41,326 bases of DNA from a virus. The notes beneath the pieces were generated by a model. That model saw only the letters and a list, made by a program, of their open reading frames with translations. It ran no database searches and was not told where the DNA came from. The stretch spans positions 1 to 41,326 of the IMG/VR virus record IMGVR_UViG_3300026521_000232, one strand, 5' to 3'. Position numbers and translations under genes: made by a program. Each line of letters opens with the position of its first letter. Position 1 is the stretch's first letter. This document shows positions 6,600-14,052 of this stretch, piece after piece.

Positions 6600-7145
6600 A
6601 TGTATAATAAAATTATTTTAGCTGGTCATCTAACAAGAGACATTGATATTAAATATACTCAAGGTGGAACGGCGATAGGAAATACTTCTATTGCATCAAC
6701 AAGAAAGTTTAAATCTCAAACAGGTGAACAGAAAGAGGAGACACTTTTTGTGGAGATTGCTTTTTTTGGGCGAACTGCTGAAGTAGCGAACCAGTATTTA
6801 CGCAAGGGTAGTAAAATTCTAGTAGATGGTAGGCTAAAGCTTGACCAGTGGACGGCTCAAGATGGTACAAAACGCTCAAAGCACTCAGTCGTTGTTGAGA
6901 GTATGACAATGCTTGGTGGAAGAGATGATGCACAACAAGGTGGTGGATATAACCAAGCACCTCAGCAGAATCAAAACAACTACCAACCGACTCAACAGAA
7001 AGGTGGATACCAACAAAATAGTGGTTCTGCTTATGGCACACCTGCTCAACAGCAACAAGCACCACAGGAAACAAACCAACAACAAGTACCTGCGTCTAAC
7101 AACATACCAGGAATTGACATCAATGAAGATGAAATACCGTTTTAG
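6600..7145 (+). CDS. ssb: Single-stranded DNA-binding protein
   Basis: Residues 1-108 are a bacterial-type OB fold (MYNKIILAGHLTRDIDIKYT, TAIGNTSIAS, FVEIAFFGRTAEVANQYLRK, GSKILVDGRLKLDQW). Residues about 115-165 form a Gln/Asn/Gly-rich linker, and the end is the acidic tip DEDEIPF-like (NEDEIPF), the docking site for partner proteins in this family. It protects single strands during phage replication and recombination. ATG 6600 is chosen because GAGGAGG lies just upstream and the OB fold begins there. The second copy is 39156-39701. Confidence 0.93.
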   Translation: MYNKIILAGHLTRDIDIKYTQGGTAIGNTSIASTRKFKSQTGEQKEETLFVEIAFFGRTAEVANQYLRKGSKILVDGRLKLDQWTAQDGTKRSKHSVVVESMTMLGGRDDAQQGGGYNQAPQQNQNNYQPTQQKGGYQQNSGSAYGTPAQQQQAPQETNQQQVPASNNIPGIDINEDEIPF

Positions 7146-7153
7146 GAGTTGAT

Positions 7154-7549
7154 ATGAGTTATTTCTATGAAACACTCTTAAATGAGTTTAAGAAAGAAGC
7201 AAGAGAGGAGGCTATAATTAAGCACGGTACGGTTACGCGTGCTTATGTAGATGCAGTAGCGAACGATAAGCTACTAAGGCTAAAAGAAAGCCTCCTGAGT
7301 GCTGGAGGAGATGATTGTCTTATTGGAAAATTTATAGCTTTAGAAATGGAGCATAAAGCAAGAAAAGAAAAAGATAAAATCATAAAAATGATGAGCAAAA
7401 AGAAAATAAAAAGTGGTGAGTCTTTTGAGGATATGGGGATTGTGTTAAGATGCACAAAGTCGAATACTCAATCTGTTTTTTCTAAAGCAATGAGAAAAAT
7501 CTCTACACCAACGACGTCAAGAATTTTTAAGGGGTACAATTATGTTTAA
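7154..7549 (+). CDS. Unknown basic early protein (131 aa)
   Basis: A helical, lysine-rich protein that I do not recognise. Residues 1-35 contain EFKKEAREEAIIKHGTVTRA; the centre has a GAGGD turn and a long basic helix (ARKEKDKIIKMMSKKKIKSG); the end is KISTPTTSRIFKGYNYV. It could bind nucleic acid, judging only by charge. The start has GGAG nine bases upstream and lies 8 bases behind SSB. It overlaps the following 51-residue gene by 8 bases. The second copy (39710-40105) differs at about a dozen residues. Confidence 0.7.
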   Translation: MSYFYETLLNEFKKEAREEAIIKHGTVTRAYVDAVANDKLLRLKESLLSAGGDDCLIGKFIALEMEHKARKEKDKIIKMMSKKKIKSGESFEDMGIVLRCTKSNTQSVFSKAMRKISTPTTSRIFKGYNYV

Positions 7550-7697
7550 AATGATAGTTTGTGATGATGGATATGTGCGTTTTAAATTAAGACGCACAAA
7601 AAGAGGTGAGATACTAAAGGGTTTTATTGAAAGTGGACTACCTAAAAATAGATTTTTTTATGAGATTTATAAGGTATTTAATTGGAGGAGAGCGTGA
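7542..7697 (+). CDS. Small basic protein (51 aa), unknown function
   Basis: Reads MFKMIVCDDGYVRFKLRRTK and ends YKVFNWRRA. No family recognised; net basic with several aromatic residues. It fills the gap between two genes, overlapping the previous one by 8 bases and the next by 4 (GTGA), and is kept open with a few substitutions in the second copy (40098-40253). Both points argue that it is translated. Confidence 0.6.
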   Translation: MFKMIVCDDGYVRFKLRRTKRGEILKGFIESGLPKNRFFYEIYKVFNWRRA

Positions 7698-8254
7698 AAA
7701 AACCAAATAATAATACTCAAAAAGCATTCGCTTTATCTGCGATAATAGGTGCATTGATGATGAGTGGGACGAATGGAGATGTGAAACTAAGTGCATTAAA
7801 AGTGCAAATAGATAGAGCTATGAAAGTGTTTAGCGTCAAAGCACCAATTCATTATTATAGAATTTCTGATGCAGTTAAGCAGATTATTGTTGAGTTAAAG
7901 GAGTTCAATAATGAGGTTACTATTGATGAAGTGAATGTATACATTGAGATGCTTTGTTCTTTGATACCTAAAAGCGATTTTAAAGCATTTTTAGGAGTAG
8001 TGCCGTACAGAACATCTATTCAAGTGAGAGATGAGAAGAAAAGCCGTTTGCTTGTTTCTGTATTAGAGCTTGATAAAATGCTCAATGATGCGTTTAAAAC
8101 AAATGCTACGGCAACAAGAGAGGGTCTTGGAAATATCTTATCAAAACCACTAAAGACAAAAAAAGCAAAAGTAGATAAAAGAGATAAGGCAAAACCAAAA
8201 GCATTAAAGATGATTAAAAATAGGGCTAAGTGGAATAGAAAGAGAGTGCAGTAG
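7694..8254 (+). CDS. Last gene of the plus-strand operon, unknown function (186 aa)
   Basis: The GTG start at 7694 is preceded by GGAGGAG and overlaps the previous stop (GTGA). The N-terminus has a short apolar stretch (FALSAIIGALMMSG), the middle is helical (VKQIIVELKEFNNEVTIDEV, YIEMLCSLIP), and the last 40 residues are strongly basic (KTKKAKVDKRDKAKPKALK), suggesting nucleic acid binding. Its place at the end of the early operon, facing the lysis genes, would suit a late regulator, but that is inference. The protein is the same in both copies (40250-40810). Confidence 0.7.
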   Translation: MKKPNNNTQKAFALSAIIGALMMSGTNGDVKLSALKVQIDRAMKVFSVKAPIHYYRISDAVKQIIVELKEFNNEVTIDEVNVYIEMLCSLIPKSDFKAFLGVVPYRTSIQVRDEKKSRLLVSVLELDKMLNDAFKTNATATREGLGNILSKPLKTKKAKVDKRDKAKPKALKMIKNRAKWNRKRVQ

Positions 8255-8297
8255 AAAAACTACTGCACAAGATTACAACATTGTTGTAGAAATTTTT
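8246..8297 (+). terminator. Hairpin cluster between convergent operons
   Basis: A perfect 9-bp stem GTGCAGTAG / CTACTGCAC (8246-8254 with 8260-8268, loop AAAAA) includes the TAG stop of the preceding gene. Right behind it is a dyad TACAACA-T-TGTTGTA (8274-8288) followed by AAATTTTT (8290-8297). The first stem lacks a T-run, so the second may serve as a weak intrinsic terminator. A third imperfect stem (8307-8315 with 8326-8334) lies before the end of the amidase gene. All three appear unchanged in the second copy. Confidence 0.5.
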
Positions 8298-8339
8298 AGA
8301 GTGTGATTGTAGATGAAAGGAAAAACACCTACAAAATTA

Positions 8340-8891
8340 TTATACACTAATTGAGTGCATAAAGTCAAGTAAACTCTTAATTAATGCCTCTCTTCCTTTT
8401 CCATTTTCGTAAAATTTTATATTTGAAGCAAAAAAAGGCTCAACAAGGATACACGCACTTTTACCCCTACACACAAACCCAGCACCTCTATCCTCGTTTT
8501 TCAAGCTTACTTTTTTTACTCCCCTATCTCTATTTTTTAGATTTTTACTAAAGATATTGTTCATCTTTTTAGCTAACTCAAAACCTTTTTTTGAGCAGTA
8601 TAGGACTTCGTGACCATTCGCATTTTTATTTGATGAAGCATTAAAGTGAAGAGATATGCTTACGTCTGCACCCCATTCGTCTATTCGCTTGTGCAACTCT
8701 TTCATTCGTGCAGTATATCCACTTAATTCGTCGCTACGCTCAAAGATTTCAACTTCAAAATCTGAGCCAATAGATGCCAATTTGACCTCTTTTGAGAGTG
8801 CTTTATAGAACACATATTCACTCATTCCATTTGCACCGTATGCCCCTTGACTGCTTTTTCTGTGTCCAACAACTAATGCTATTTTTTTCAT
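8340..8891 (-). CDS. N-acetylmuramoyl-L-alanine amidase endolysin (Amidase_3 type)
   Basis: Cuts the amide link between muramic acid and the peptide in peptidoglycan at lysis. The fold's zinc ligands and catalytic Glu are visible: VVGH with His10, Glu25, SLHFN with His82, and ILVEPFF with Glu151; the GHEVLY strand (93-98) is also typical. The 183 residues are the catalytic domain alone, with no signal peptide and no cell wall binding domain, as usual for endolysins against Gram-negative hosts released by a holin. It overlaps the spanin-like gene by 4 bases and is the last gene of the late operon. A partial second copy is at 40896-41326. Confidence 0.9.
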   Translation of the reverse strand: MKKIALVVGHRKSSQGAYGANGMSEYVFYKALSKEVKLASIGSDFEVEIFERSDELSGYTARMKELHKRIDEWGADVSISLHFNASSNKNANGHEVLYCSKKGFELAKKMNNIFSKNLKNRDRGVKKVSLKNEDRGAGFVCRGKSACILVEPFFASNIKFYENGKGREALIKSLLDFMHSISV

Positions 8892-9157
8892 CTACTGTAT
8901 ACCTCATTTAATTTTTTGTTGATAAGACAATATTTTAAGCAAATAGCCCTTAGTTTGTCATTGTTCCTAATAAGCTCCGTAAGCACATTATTTTCTATGA
9001 TGCTTAAATTTTCATCAATCCTTTTTACTTTAAACTCCCTGCTTTTTGGAGTTTTGTATGTAGGTAGCTTTGGTAAGCTTATTTTTGTAGGTGTGCATTG
9101 CTCATTTTTTGAGCAGTTATTAAGTATGAAGAGTGAAAGAAGTGCTATTTTTAGCAT
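8888..9157 (-). CDS. Rz1-like outer-membrane spanin candidate
   Basis: An 89-residue protein with a hydrophobic N-terminus ending in a Cys (MLKIALLSLFILNNCSKNEQ), compatible with a lipoprotein signal although LNNC is not an ideal lipobox. A proline-rich stretch follows (PTKISLPKLPTYKTPKS), typical of Rz1-type subunits. It overlaps the preceding membrane-anchored coiled-coil gene out of frame by 38 bases, and the next gene is the endolysin. That arrangement is the known Rz/Rz1 layout. The function, joining inner and outer membrane for the last lysis step, is inferred from these features. Confidence 0.55.
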   Translation of the reverse strand: MLKIALLSLFILNNCSKNEQCTPTKISLPKLPTYKTPKSREFKVKRIDENLSIIENNVLTELIRNNDKLRAICLKYCLINKKLNEVYSR

Positions 9158-9350
9158 TATCTATGCCCTCTATAAAACTGCTAACGCTTTTTGAATCTGA
9201 GTCGATTAGACACTCATTTAGCCCACTTGAAACAGATTTCAACTCGTTTTCTAAGCTTTCTATCTTGTTGTCACGACTGTCAACTATCTCATATTTAACA
9301 TATCCTAATGCACTTAAGATTAGAGAAAGTGCAATTATATACTTATACAT
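9120..9350 (-). CDS. Rz-like inner-membrane spanin candidate
   Basis: A 76-residue protein with one N-terminal membrane segment (MYKYIIALSLILSALGYV) followed by a periplasmic charged helix with heptad-like spacing (DNKIESLENELKSVSSGLNE). This is the form of an i-spanin, though shorter than lambda Rz. The 3' end overlaps the Rz1-like gene in another frame. It overlaps the previous gene by 8 bases. The alternative is a generic membrane-anchored lysis protein. Confidence 0.55.
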   Translation of the reverse strand: MYKYIIALSLILSALGYVKYEIVDSRDNKIESLENELKSVSSGLNECLIDSDSKSVSSFIEGIDNAKNSTSFTLHT

Positions 9351-9699
9351 TTTTCTCCAATCTCTCTATGCAGTTTGATAGTTTTGATGTAACATCAGAC
9401 AATTCCTCTAAGCACTTATTCTCCTTATACCCCATCATTTTTAACTCATTTAAGCACTCATTCTCACGCGTTTCAAGATTGTGTATTCTATCGTGTGCTT
9501 CATCAATCCTCTTCTCGTTGTCAAAATGGTTATCCATTAACGTTTTTGTTAAGTCTTTTTGACTCTTATATGCAACATAGACTGCAAATAGGAACATAAT
9601 AGTAACAACAAGTATAGAGAATAGCACAACACCATTCTCTCCTAATTTACTTGTTTCTGTCAATAGACCACTTGTCTCTTTTATCATATCTGCTGTCAT
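9343..9699 (-). CDS. Membrane protein with cytoplasmic or periplasmic coiled coil, holin candidate (118 aa)
   Basis: One strong membrane segment at about residues 23-43 (GVVLFSILVVTIMFLFAVYV) is followed by a long charged helix (residues 45-115) with repeated ECL and KCLEEL elements. It sits in the lysis cassette between a 45-residue gene and the spanin pair, so a holin or spanin-related role is likely; a single membrane segment with a long helical tail is seen in some phage holins. The ATG overlaps the TGA of the 45-residue gene (ATGA). Confidence 0.6.
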   Translation of the reverse strand: MTADMIKETSGLLTETSKLGENGVVLFSILVVTIMFLFAVYVAYKSQKDLTKTLMDNHFDNEKRIDEAHDRIHNLETRENECLNELKMMGYKENKCLEELSDVTSKLSNCIERLEKNV

Positions 9700-9833
9700 A
9701 TAACGTCTTTTTTTAGCTCATTTAAGCACATATTTGTCATTGCACTTGGAACGATTACTCTATTATCCACTGTTGCTGGGTCCACTACTTTTAGCTTCCC
9801 ATCTAAAATCTCTTGCAGAAATTCACTTATCAT
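9696..9833 (-). CDS. Small protein in the lysis cassette (45 aa)
   Basis: Reads MISEFLQEILDGKLKVVDPA and ends MTNMCLNELKKDV plus Ile. It has no membrane segment and no recognised domain. GGAGAAAG lies eight bases upstream of ATG 9833. The gene overlaps the PLA2-like gene by 11 bases and the next gene by 4 (ATGA), so it closes an otherwise empty gap in a fully coupled operon. It might be a lysis regulator, but nothing in the sequence shows that. Confidence 0.55.
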   Translation of the reverse strand: MISEFLQEILDGKLKVVDPATVDNRVIVPSAMTNMCLNELKKDVI

Positions 9834-10089
9834 TTTTCTTTCTCCACTTATATTTTCTGTATGCAAAATATGGGTATCTCACAAAGCTACCAATTCCAGC
9901 ACCCACGGCAATTATGATGCTGAAATATGGCTTTACACCAATGTTAGTTAAGCATTTGTAGAAATTAATATGAGGTAAAACTGGGTTATCTATCCCAGCT
10001 TGTCCAACTTCATTATCGTGTTTTTTGCAACACTTTCCTATATACGCGCCCATAAAATTTTCTGGGAACATTGAACAGTAGTCTCTCAT
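9823..10089 (-). CDS. Phospholipase A2-like CCxxHD motif membrane protein
   Basis: An 88-residue protein with KCCKKHDNEVG at residues 19-29: Cys20-Cys21-Lys-Lys-His24-Asp25 matches the catalytic CCxxHD core of secreted phospholipase A2. Cys5 and Cys46 could pair with the core cysteines. A membrane segment follows (about 54-72, PYFSIIIAVGAGIGSFVRYP), then a strongly basic tail (YRKYKWRKKNDK). The place is the start of the lysis cassette, after the tail genes. Membrane damage during lysis or entry is the attractive reading; activity is not shown by sequence alone. Confidence 0.6.
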   Translation of the reverse strand: MRDYCSMFPENFMGAYIGKCCKKHDNEVGQAGIDNPVLPHINFYKCLTNIGVKPYFSIIIAVGAGIGSFVRYPYFAYRKYKWRKKNDK

Positions 10090-10502
10090 CTTGATTTTGA
10101 CTCATCAAATTTTGGAAGAATAGACAACAACTCGTTTTCGCTAAGCATATCCTTCTCGCCTTCTGCAACGTCTCTAGTGTAGTCTTCGAACTTTTCCCAG
10201 CATTCGCTTGAGAATTTAGCTAACTTTGTCGCCTCATCTTTGTATTTGTTATCGAACCCAGCATAGCTTCTAGCACTAAGCATAGAATCGTACTGGAACA
10301 TATTTGCTATTTTGTTTAAGTAATTTGCAACAATTTTAGATTGTTGCAAATATTGCTTTTTCTGGAGTTCATAGTCGTATTTTTCTTCAAAAATATCCGA
10401 ACTTACCTTGATGTCAACCGTGCTTGTTTCTAAACTTTCTCTTAATTTAAAATTTCTTGCACCCATTTGCAACAAAACTTTTGCAGCTATTTTTTTATCC
10501 AT
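10086..10502 (-). CDS. Unknown protein following the tail fibre gene (138 aa)
   Basis: A soluble, mostly helical protein with many Lys, Glu and Tyr residues; phrases include YELQKKQYLQQSKIVANYLN and FSSECWEKFEDYTRDVAEGE. I do not recognise it. It lies one base behind the fibre gene and overlaps the PLA2-like gene by 4 bases. Genes directly behind a fibre gene are often fibre chaperones, so that is the first thing to test, with low confidence. Confidence 0.7.
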   Translation of the reverse strand: MDKKIAAKVLLQMGARNFKLRESLETSTVDIKVSSDIFEEKYDYELQKKQYLQQSKIVANYLNKIANMFQYDSMLSARSYAGFDNKYKDEATKLAKFSSECWEKFEDYTRDVAEGEKDMLSENELLSILPKFDESKSR

Positions 10503-10503
10503 T

Positions 10504-11829
10504 TTAATACTCCCTTAAACTATAAAATACAACTTTTGTGTTTAGCGTAACACTCTTGTCTTCTGTTAAGTCATCTAGTGCAAAAGTTATTTTTTTATCT
10601 TTATTCACTTCCCCTACCCAACTTGTGTGAAAGAATAACTCCTCCTCGTCGTCACTGGAGCCAGCAACAGAACGTGAGCCATTTGCTTCCTGCTTGCTAC
10701 CATCAATGCTAATTGATATATATGCACTATCTGCGACTGCAGACTGGTCTGTATTAATATAGCACTGTGCTTCAATATAGTACACCCCATCATTTTTTAC
10801 AGTGATTGACTCGTCTGAAAGAGTGATTAAGTTGAATGGGTCATATTGCCCATCAGCGTTCTGAAAGTCGATTTTATTTGAGTCATCAACAGTAAATGTT
10901 TCATCATCGCTCCAGACTCTTCCGTATGAATATGCTATTGGAACTTGATAGTCGTCCCCTGCGTGTATATATCCATCTTCTGTTATATCTAAGCTTCTCC
11001 CTATCTTATTCCCATCTCTATCGTGCATAGAGAAAATTATTTTAGAAGCATCATCTAGGATATTTAGTCTAGCATAGCGAGTTGTATTATCGTCTGCACT
11101 TTTATTCGCCCATAGTCGAACTTCATTTTTAATCATTTCGATTTGATTGTCGCTATTAGACACGAGATTAAAAGTCCCATCATCTTTTATTACGATTTTA
11201 GAAAGAATATTGCCGTCTTTATCATCGATTGATATTTCAAGCGTTTCCCCATTATCGTACATATTTACGTGTCCATATCGCGTTGTATCATCGTCTGCAC
11301 TTCTGTTTGCCCATAGCCTTATCGCGTTTTTTATAATGTCTGTCTGCCTATCATCGTCTGTTCCGATAGTTAAATCTCCGTTCATTCTGTCATCTTCGTC
11401 GCTCCTTAAAAATTGAGATGCTTCGAGTGTGTCAAGTCGGTTTGAGATTTGCTTCCAATTCGTTGTGTCATCGGTTGGGTCGTTCCCTTTGTTTGGGTCA
11501 TCATCTGTCCCATTCAACGACTGATAAAGCTCCCCATTGCTCCCAATAGTGTAGCTATTCTCAAAATAGTTTTGGTCTGCGTGCCAACCTGCTACACCCA
11601 TTTCGAAAAGATAAGAGATTAGCTTTGTAGCAGTGTACGCTAACGCATTAAAGTCTTGCTTTGTTGGATTGTCATCTAATCCTACAATCTCCCACCCTTT
11701 TTTAAAATCTGAGTTCAGATTGTCGTTAATGTCATCACTTTGTGCGTCATCTCCAAAAATCGTTCTATTGTCGTCTGTTGCGTCTACTGCGAATGGTACA
11801 ACGTTTCCATCATATCTGTTGTGTGCCAT
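10504..11829 (-). CDS. Tail fibre with C-terminal C1q-like domain
   Basis: A 441-residue protein. Residues 1-110 are an attachment region of a kind common in phage fibres (KKGWEIVGLDDNPTKQDFNA, GVAGWHADQNYFE, YTIGSNGELYQSLNGTDDDP). Two repeats of about 65 residues follow (IKNAIRLWANRSADDDTTRY and MIKNEVRLWANKSADDNTTRY-like), and the last 140 residues read as a jelly-roll of C1q/TNF type (NDGVYYIEAQCYINT, ISISIDG, HTSWVGEVNKDKKITFALDD). It probably forms a trimer that contacts the host surface. GGAGAA precedes the ATG. The protein is Asp-rich. Confidence 0.8.
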   Translation of the reverse strand: MAHNRYDGNVVPFAVDATDDNRTIFGDDAQSDDINDNLNSDFKKGWEIVGLDDNPTKQDFNALAYTATKLISYLFEMGVAGWHADQNYFENSYTIGSNGELYQSLNGTDDDPNKGNDPTDDTTNWKQISNRLDTLEASQFLRSDEDDRMNGDLTIGTDDDRQTDIIKNAIRLWANRSADDDTTRYGHVNMYDNGETLEISIDDKDGNILSKIVIKDDGTFNLVSNSDNQIEMIKNEVRLWANKSADDNTTRYARLNILDDASKIIFSMHDRDGNKIGRSLDITEDGYIHAGDDYQVPIAYSYGRVWSDDETFTVDDSNKIDFQNADGQYDPFNLITLSDESITVKNDGVYYIEAQCYINTDQSAVADSAYISISIDGSKQEANGSRSVAGSSDDEEELFFHTSWVGEVNKDKKITFALDDLTEDKSVTLNTKVVFYSLREY

Positions 11830-11840
11830 CTATTCTCCTA

Positions 11841-12548
11841 TTATATTTTTGTAGCAAAATAGCTATCTATCTTATCTCCAGATTTATCACCAAATCCACC
11901 GTTTCTATCATAAAATCCAAAAGTTTTTCCATTATCGTATTGTACGATAGAGTTATATTTTACACCTTGTGGGCGTGGCAAAACTCCAGCTTGTTTAATG
12001 TATTGTATCATATCTTCATCAAAACTCCTCTCTATATATAGAGTCAGAGTCATATTTTTTCTATCTGTAATATAGCCTATACCGTTAAAGATATAATCAA
12101 TAGCGTTTTGGATAGATAGCCTATCATCTTCATCTATCATCTTTCCACAAGAATAATTTTTCATTATCTTCGCTTTTATAAAAAATCTATACTGCTGGTC
12201 ATTTAGTGTTCCAGAAGTATATGGGATTTCAAATTTATCTTTAAAAGGATATGCGACTACATCTTTAAATTTATCCCCAAAAGGATATGCGTTTTTATGT
12301 CCATCAAACCCAAAGTACTTTTTTGGTATTGCAAAAGGTACATTCCTGTTTATCCTAACTATTTTCCCAATAATATCTAACTGTTTTCCAACTGCAAAAT
12401 CAATATCAAATGCTTTTTCAAAACTCTTTGCAAATTCATATACTTCCTCAAACTTAGATAAAAAAGCACTAATGTGTGCAGTTGCTTTTTCTTTATCTGC
12501 ATACTGTGCAATAAGTAGCTTCTTATATGCTTCTACAAAATCACTCAC
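11841..12548 (-). CDS. Baseplate protein of the DUF2612 family
   Basis: A 235-residue protein. Typical parts are the N-terminal helix with DFAVGKQLDIIGKIVRINR (about residues 50-68), the FGFDGHKNAYPFGD stretch, and the C-terminal Gly-rich FGFYDRNGGFGDKSGD. DUF2612 proteins lie between baseplate J and the tail fibre in many contractile phages and take the place of tail protein I, linking wedge and fibre. The gene overlaps baseplate J by 4 bases. Confidence 0.8.
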   Translation of the reverse strand: MSDFVEAYKKLLIAQYADKEKATAHISAFLSKFEEVYEFAKSFEKAFDIDFAVGKQLDIIGKIVRINRNVPFAIPKKYFGFDGHKNAYPFGDKFKDVVAYPFKDKFEIPYTSGTLNDQQYRFFIKAKIMKNYSCGKMIDEDDRLSIQNAIDYIFNGIGYITDRKNMTLTLYIERSFDEDMIQYIKQAGVLPRPQGVKYNSIVQYDNGKTFGFYDRNGGFGDKSGDKIDSYFATKI

Positions 12549-13711
12549 TCTTCAGTTACCTCTATATTTTCATAAACAATTTCGAATTTCTCATCAAAAT
12601 CGGCAATAAGTATATCATCTACGTATGTGCTGTCGTCTTTACTTATTTGCAAATCAGATGCGATAAACGTGTTCCCTGCACTATAAATAGTTCCATAAAG
12701 TTCGGTAGCTGTAATGTTTTGGGATATTAAAAAGTTAAGTTTTGATAGCTCATTTTTTATGTTATCTACATCTATAATATCGGAAGATGAACGTTTTCTT
12801 ACTGTAACTTTTATGTAAATCTCTGTTTTTGTAGGTCTATCGAAATTTACTACGTGATGAAAAGTTCTAATATCTCCATTTCTTGTTTCAAACTCCTCTT
12901 CGTATACCTCTTTTATATCTCCTTTTAGTCCACACCCAATAGTCTTATCTACTGCTATCGTTTTCGCAATATCTTTAAGCTCTCCACCATCTACAATTAC
13001 CCAAATTGCGTGAGGTTGTATATCTTTTTCATCGTCCAACTCATCTGTGTTGTTTTCGTAAATTATTGCATCATTTACCCCATTCAAATCAAGCAATTTC
13101 CCTAAAATTGAACTAATTAAGCTTTTTGCATTGTACCCAACAAGCTTATTTCTTCTTCGTCTTAGCTCTTCATCTGTTTCCTCTTCTCTCCCGACAACTG
13201 CACTTTGCATATTGTCTAAAGATACAACTTCTGTAACAACCGTAACCTGCTCATTTATTGTATGCTCTTGTGCTGTAATTGCACCCCATTCTTTCGCAAT
13301 AAAAGTTAAAGTTGTAGTCCCCTCTTCGAGTGTTACACTTTCAGATAATCCCCACTCTTGAGAATTTTCATCTTTGATTGTATAAGTAGACTGCAACTCA
13401 ACATTTTTAGATACAGTAACATCAACATCAACTTTACTTTTTGTTGCTGGTAATCGAGTTGTTGCAATAAGCTTAAGTATTTTATCAAGTTCGTGTCCCT
13501 CAGCTAAATCAGGGTCGAGTGAGTTATATATTCGTGCGATAAATGTCTGTAAGTCGTAAATTACATTTGTTAAAATTCCGACTTGTTGACCATCTTGAGT
13601 GTCTTGCTCAAGTGCAATATCTTCACCATAAATCTCTTTAAATTTTGTCACAAAGTCGTTAAAAATCTCATCAAAATCATCAAGCAAAATACCATTTTCA
13701 TTGATTATCAT
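12545..13711 (-). CDS. Baseplate J-like wedge protein
   Basis: A 388-residue protein of the gpJ/gp47 family, the main wedge subunit of contractile-tail baseplates. Visible hallmarks: the N-terminal DFNDFVTKFKEIYGEDI-like start with QDTQDGQQVGILTNVIYDLQ, the LDPDLAEGHELDKILKLI segment, AEESDEELRRRRN-like REEETDEELRRRRNKLVG near residues 175-190, and the C-terminal variable domain after HAIWVIVDGG. It overlaps the genes on both sides by 4 bases. Confidence 0.9.
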   Translation of the reverse strand: MIINENGILLDDFDEIFNDFVTKFKEIYGEDIALEQDTQDGQQVGILTNVIYDLQTFIARIYNSLDPDLAEGHELDKILKLIATTRLPATKSKVDVDVTVSKNVELQSTYTIKDENSQEWGLSESVTLEEGTTTLTFIAKEWGAITAQEHTINEQVTVVTEVVSLDNMQSAVVGREEETDEELRRRRNKLVGYNAKSLISSILGKLLDLNGVNDAIIYENNTDELDDEKDIQPHAIWVIVDGGELKDIAKTIAVDKTIGCGLKGDIKEVYEEEFETRNGDIRTFHHVVNFDRPTKTEIYIKVTVRKRSSSDIIDVDNIKNELSKLNFLISQNITATELYGTIYSAGNTFIASDLQISKDDSTYVDDILIADFDEKFEIVYENIEVTEE

Positions 13712-14052
13712 ACTGTTTCCTCTATATTGTTATTTCGTGAGTATATCGTATCGAGATTGATTAATATTACAGCTTCTCTATTTTCATTTGATGATATTTC
13801 AACGCTATTGACTCTCAACACTCCATCTGTTTTTTTACAAATATTAAGTATGTCTCTTTTTATTTTTTCTTCATTATCTTTAGTGCCAAGATACAAAAAC
13901 CAATCTATACCAGCATCAAAATCTAAAAACCAATCTCCTTTAAAGCTCTTAATTCTTGTCGAAATACGCTGTAAAATTGCATCATCTCCACTTATTGTGG
14001 TGTAGCTTCCACCAAATGTCCAATCACCTTTTTTAAGTCTTCTTACTTTCAT
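13708..14052 (-). CDS. gp25-like baseplate wedge protein
   Basis: A 114-residue protein of the gp25/gpW lysozyme-like wedge family. The pattern ILQRISTRIKSFKGDWFLDF followed by DAGIDW (residues about 26-51) is the family signature. It joins the wedge to the baseplate J-like protein encoded next. It overlaps the spike gene by one base and baseplate J by 4 bases. Confidence 0.85.
   Translation of the reverse strand: MKVRRLKKGDWTFGGSYTTISGDDAILQRISTRIKSFKGDWFLDFDAGIDWFLYLGTKDNEEKIKRDILNICKKTDGVLRVNSVEISSNENREAVILINLDTIYSRNNNIEETV

Larger units (their letters stand above)
1..8770. repeat. Left copy of a long diverged direct repeat
   Basis: This segment reappears in the same orientation at 32560-41326. 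The offset is 32559 at the left end, 32557 near 1400 and 32556 from about 3120 on, so only a few short indels separate the copies. Gene order is the same in both and no broken frame was noticed. Divergence is patchy: 4790-6291 shows one substitution and 7838-8770 shows none that I can find, whereas 450-1330 and 3130-3480 differ at many sites. The left end cuts a ThyX-like gene. Confidence 0.95.

Noticed and set aside
6885-7175. Leucine-rich minus-strand frame opposite SSB
   Set aside because: Shadow of the Gln-rich SSB linker in another frame, with no ribosome site; the same holds for 6709-7074, 6913-7152 and their second-copy equivalents.
1-8770. Interpretation of the long repeat as insertion sequence or prophage attachment repeats
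   Set aside because: The repeat holds ordinary phage genes, has no transposase, and its ends fall inside genes at the window borders.
9900-10000. Phospholipase motif as chance cysteine cluster
   Set aside because: Considered but not adopted: the spacing CCxxHD plus flanking cysteines is specific enough to report, though activity remains unproven.
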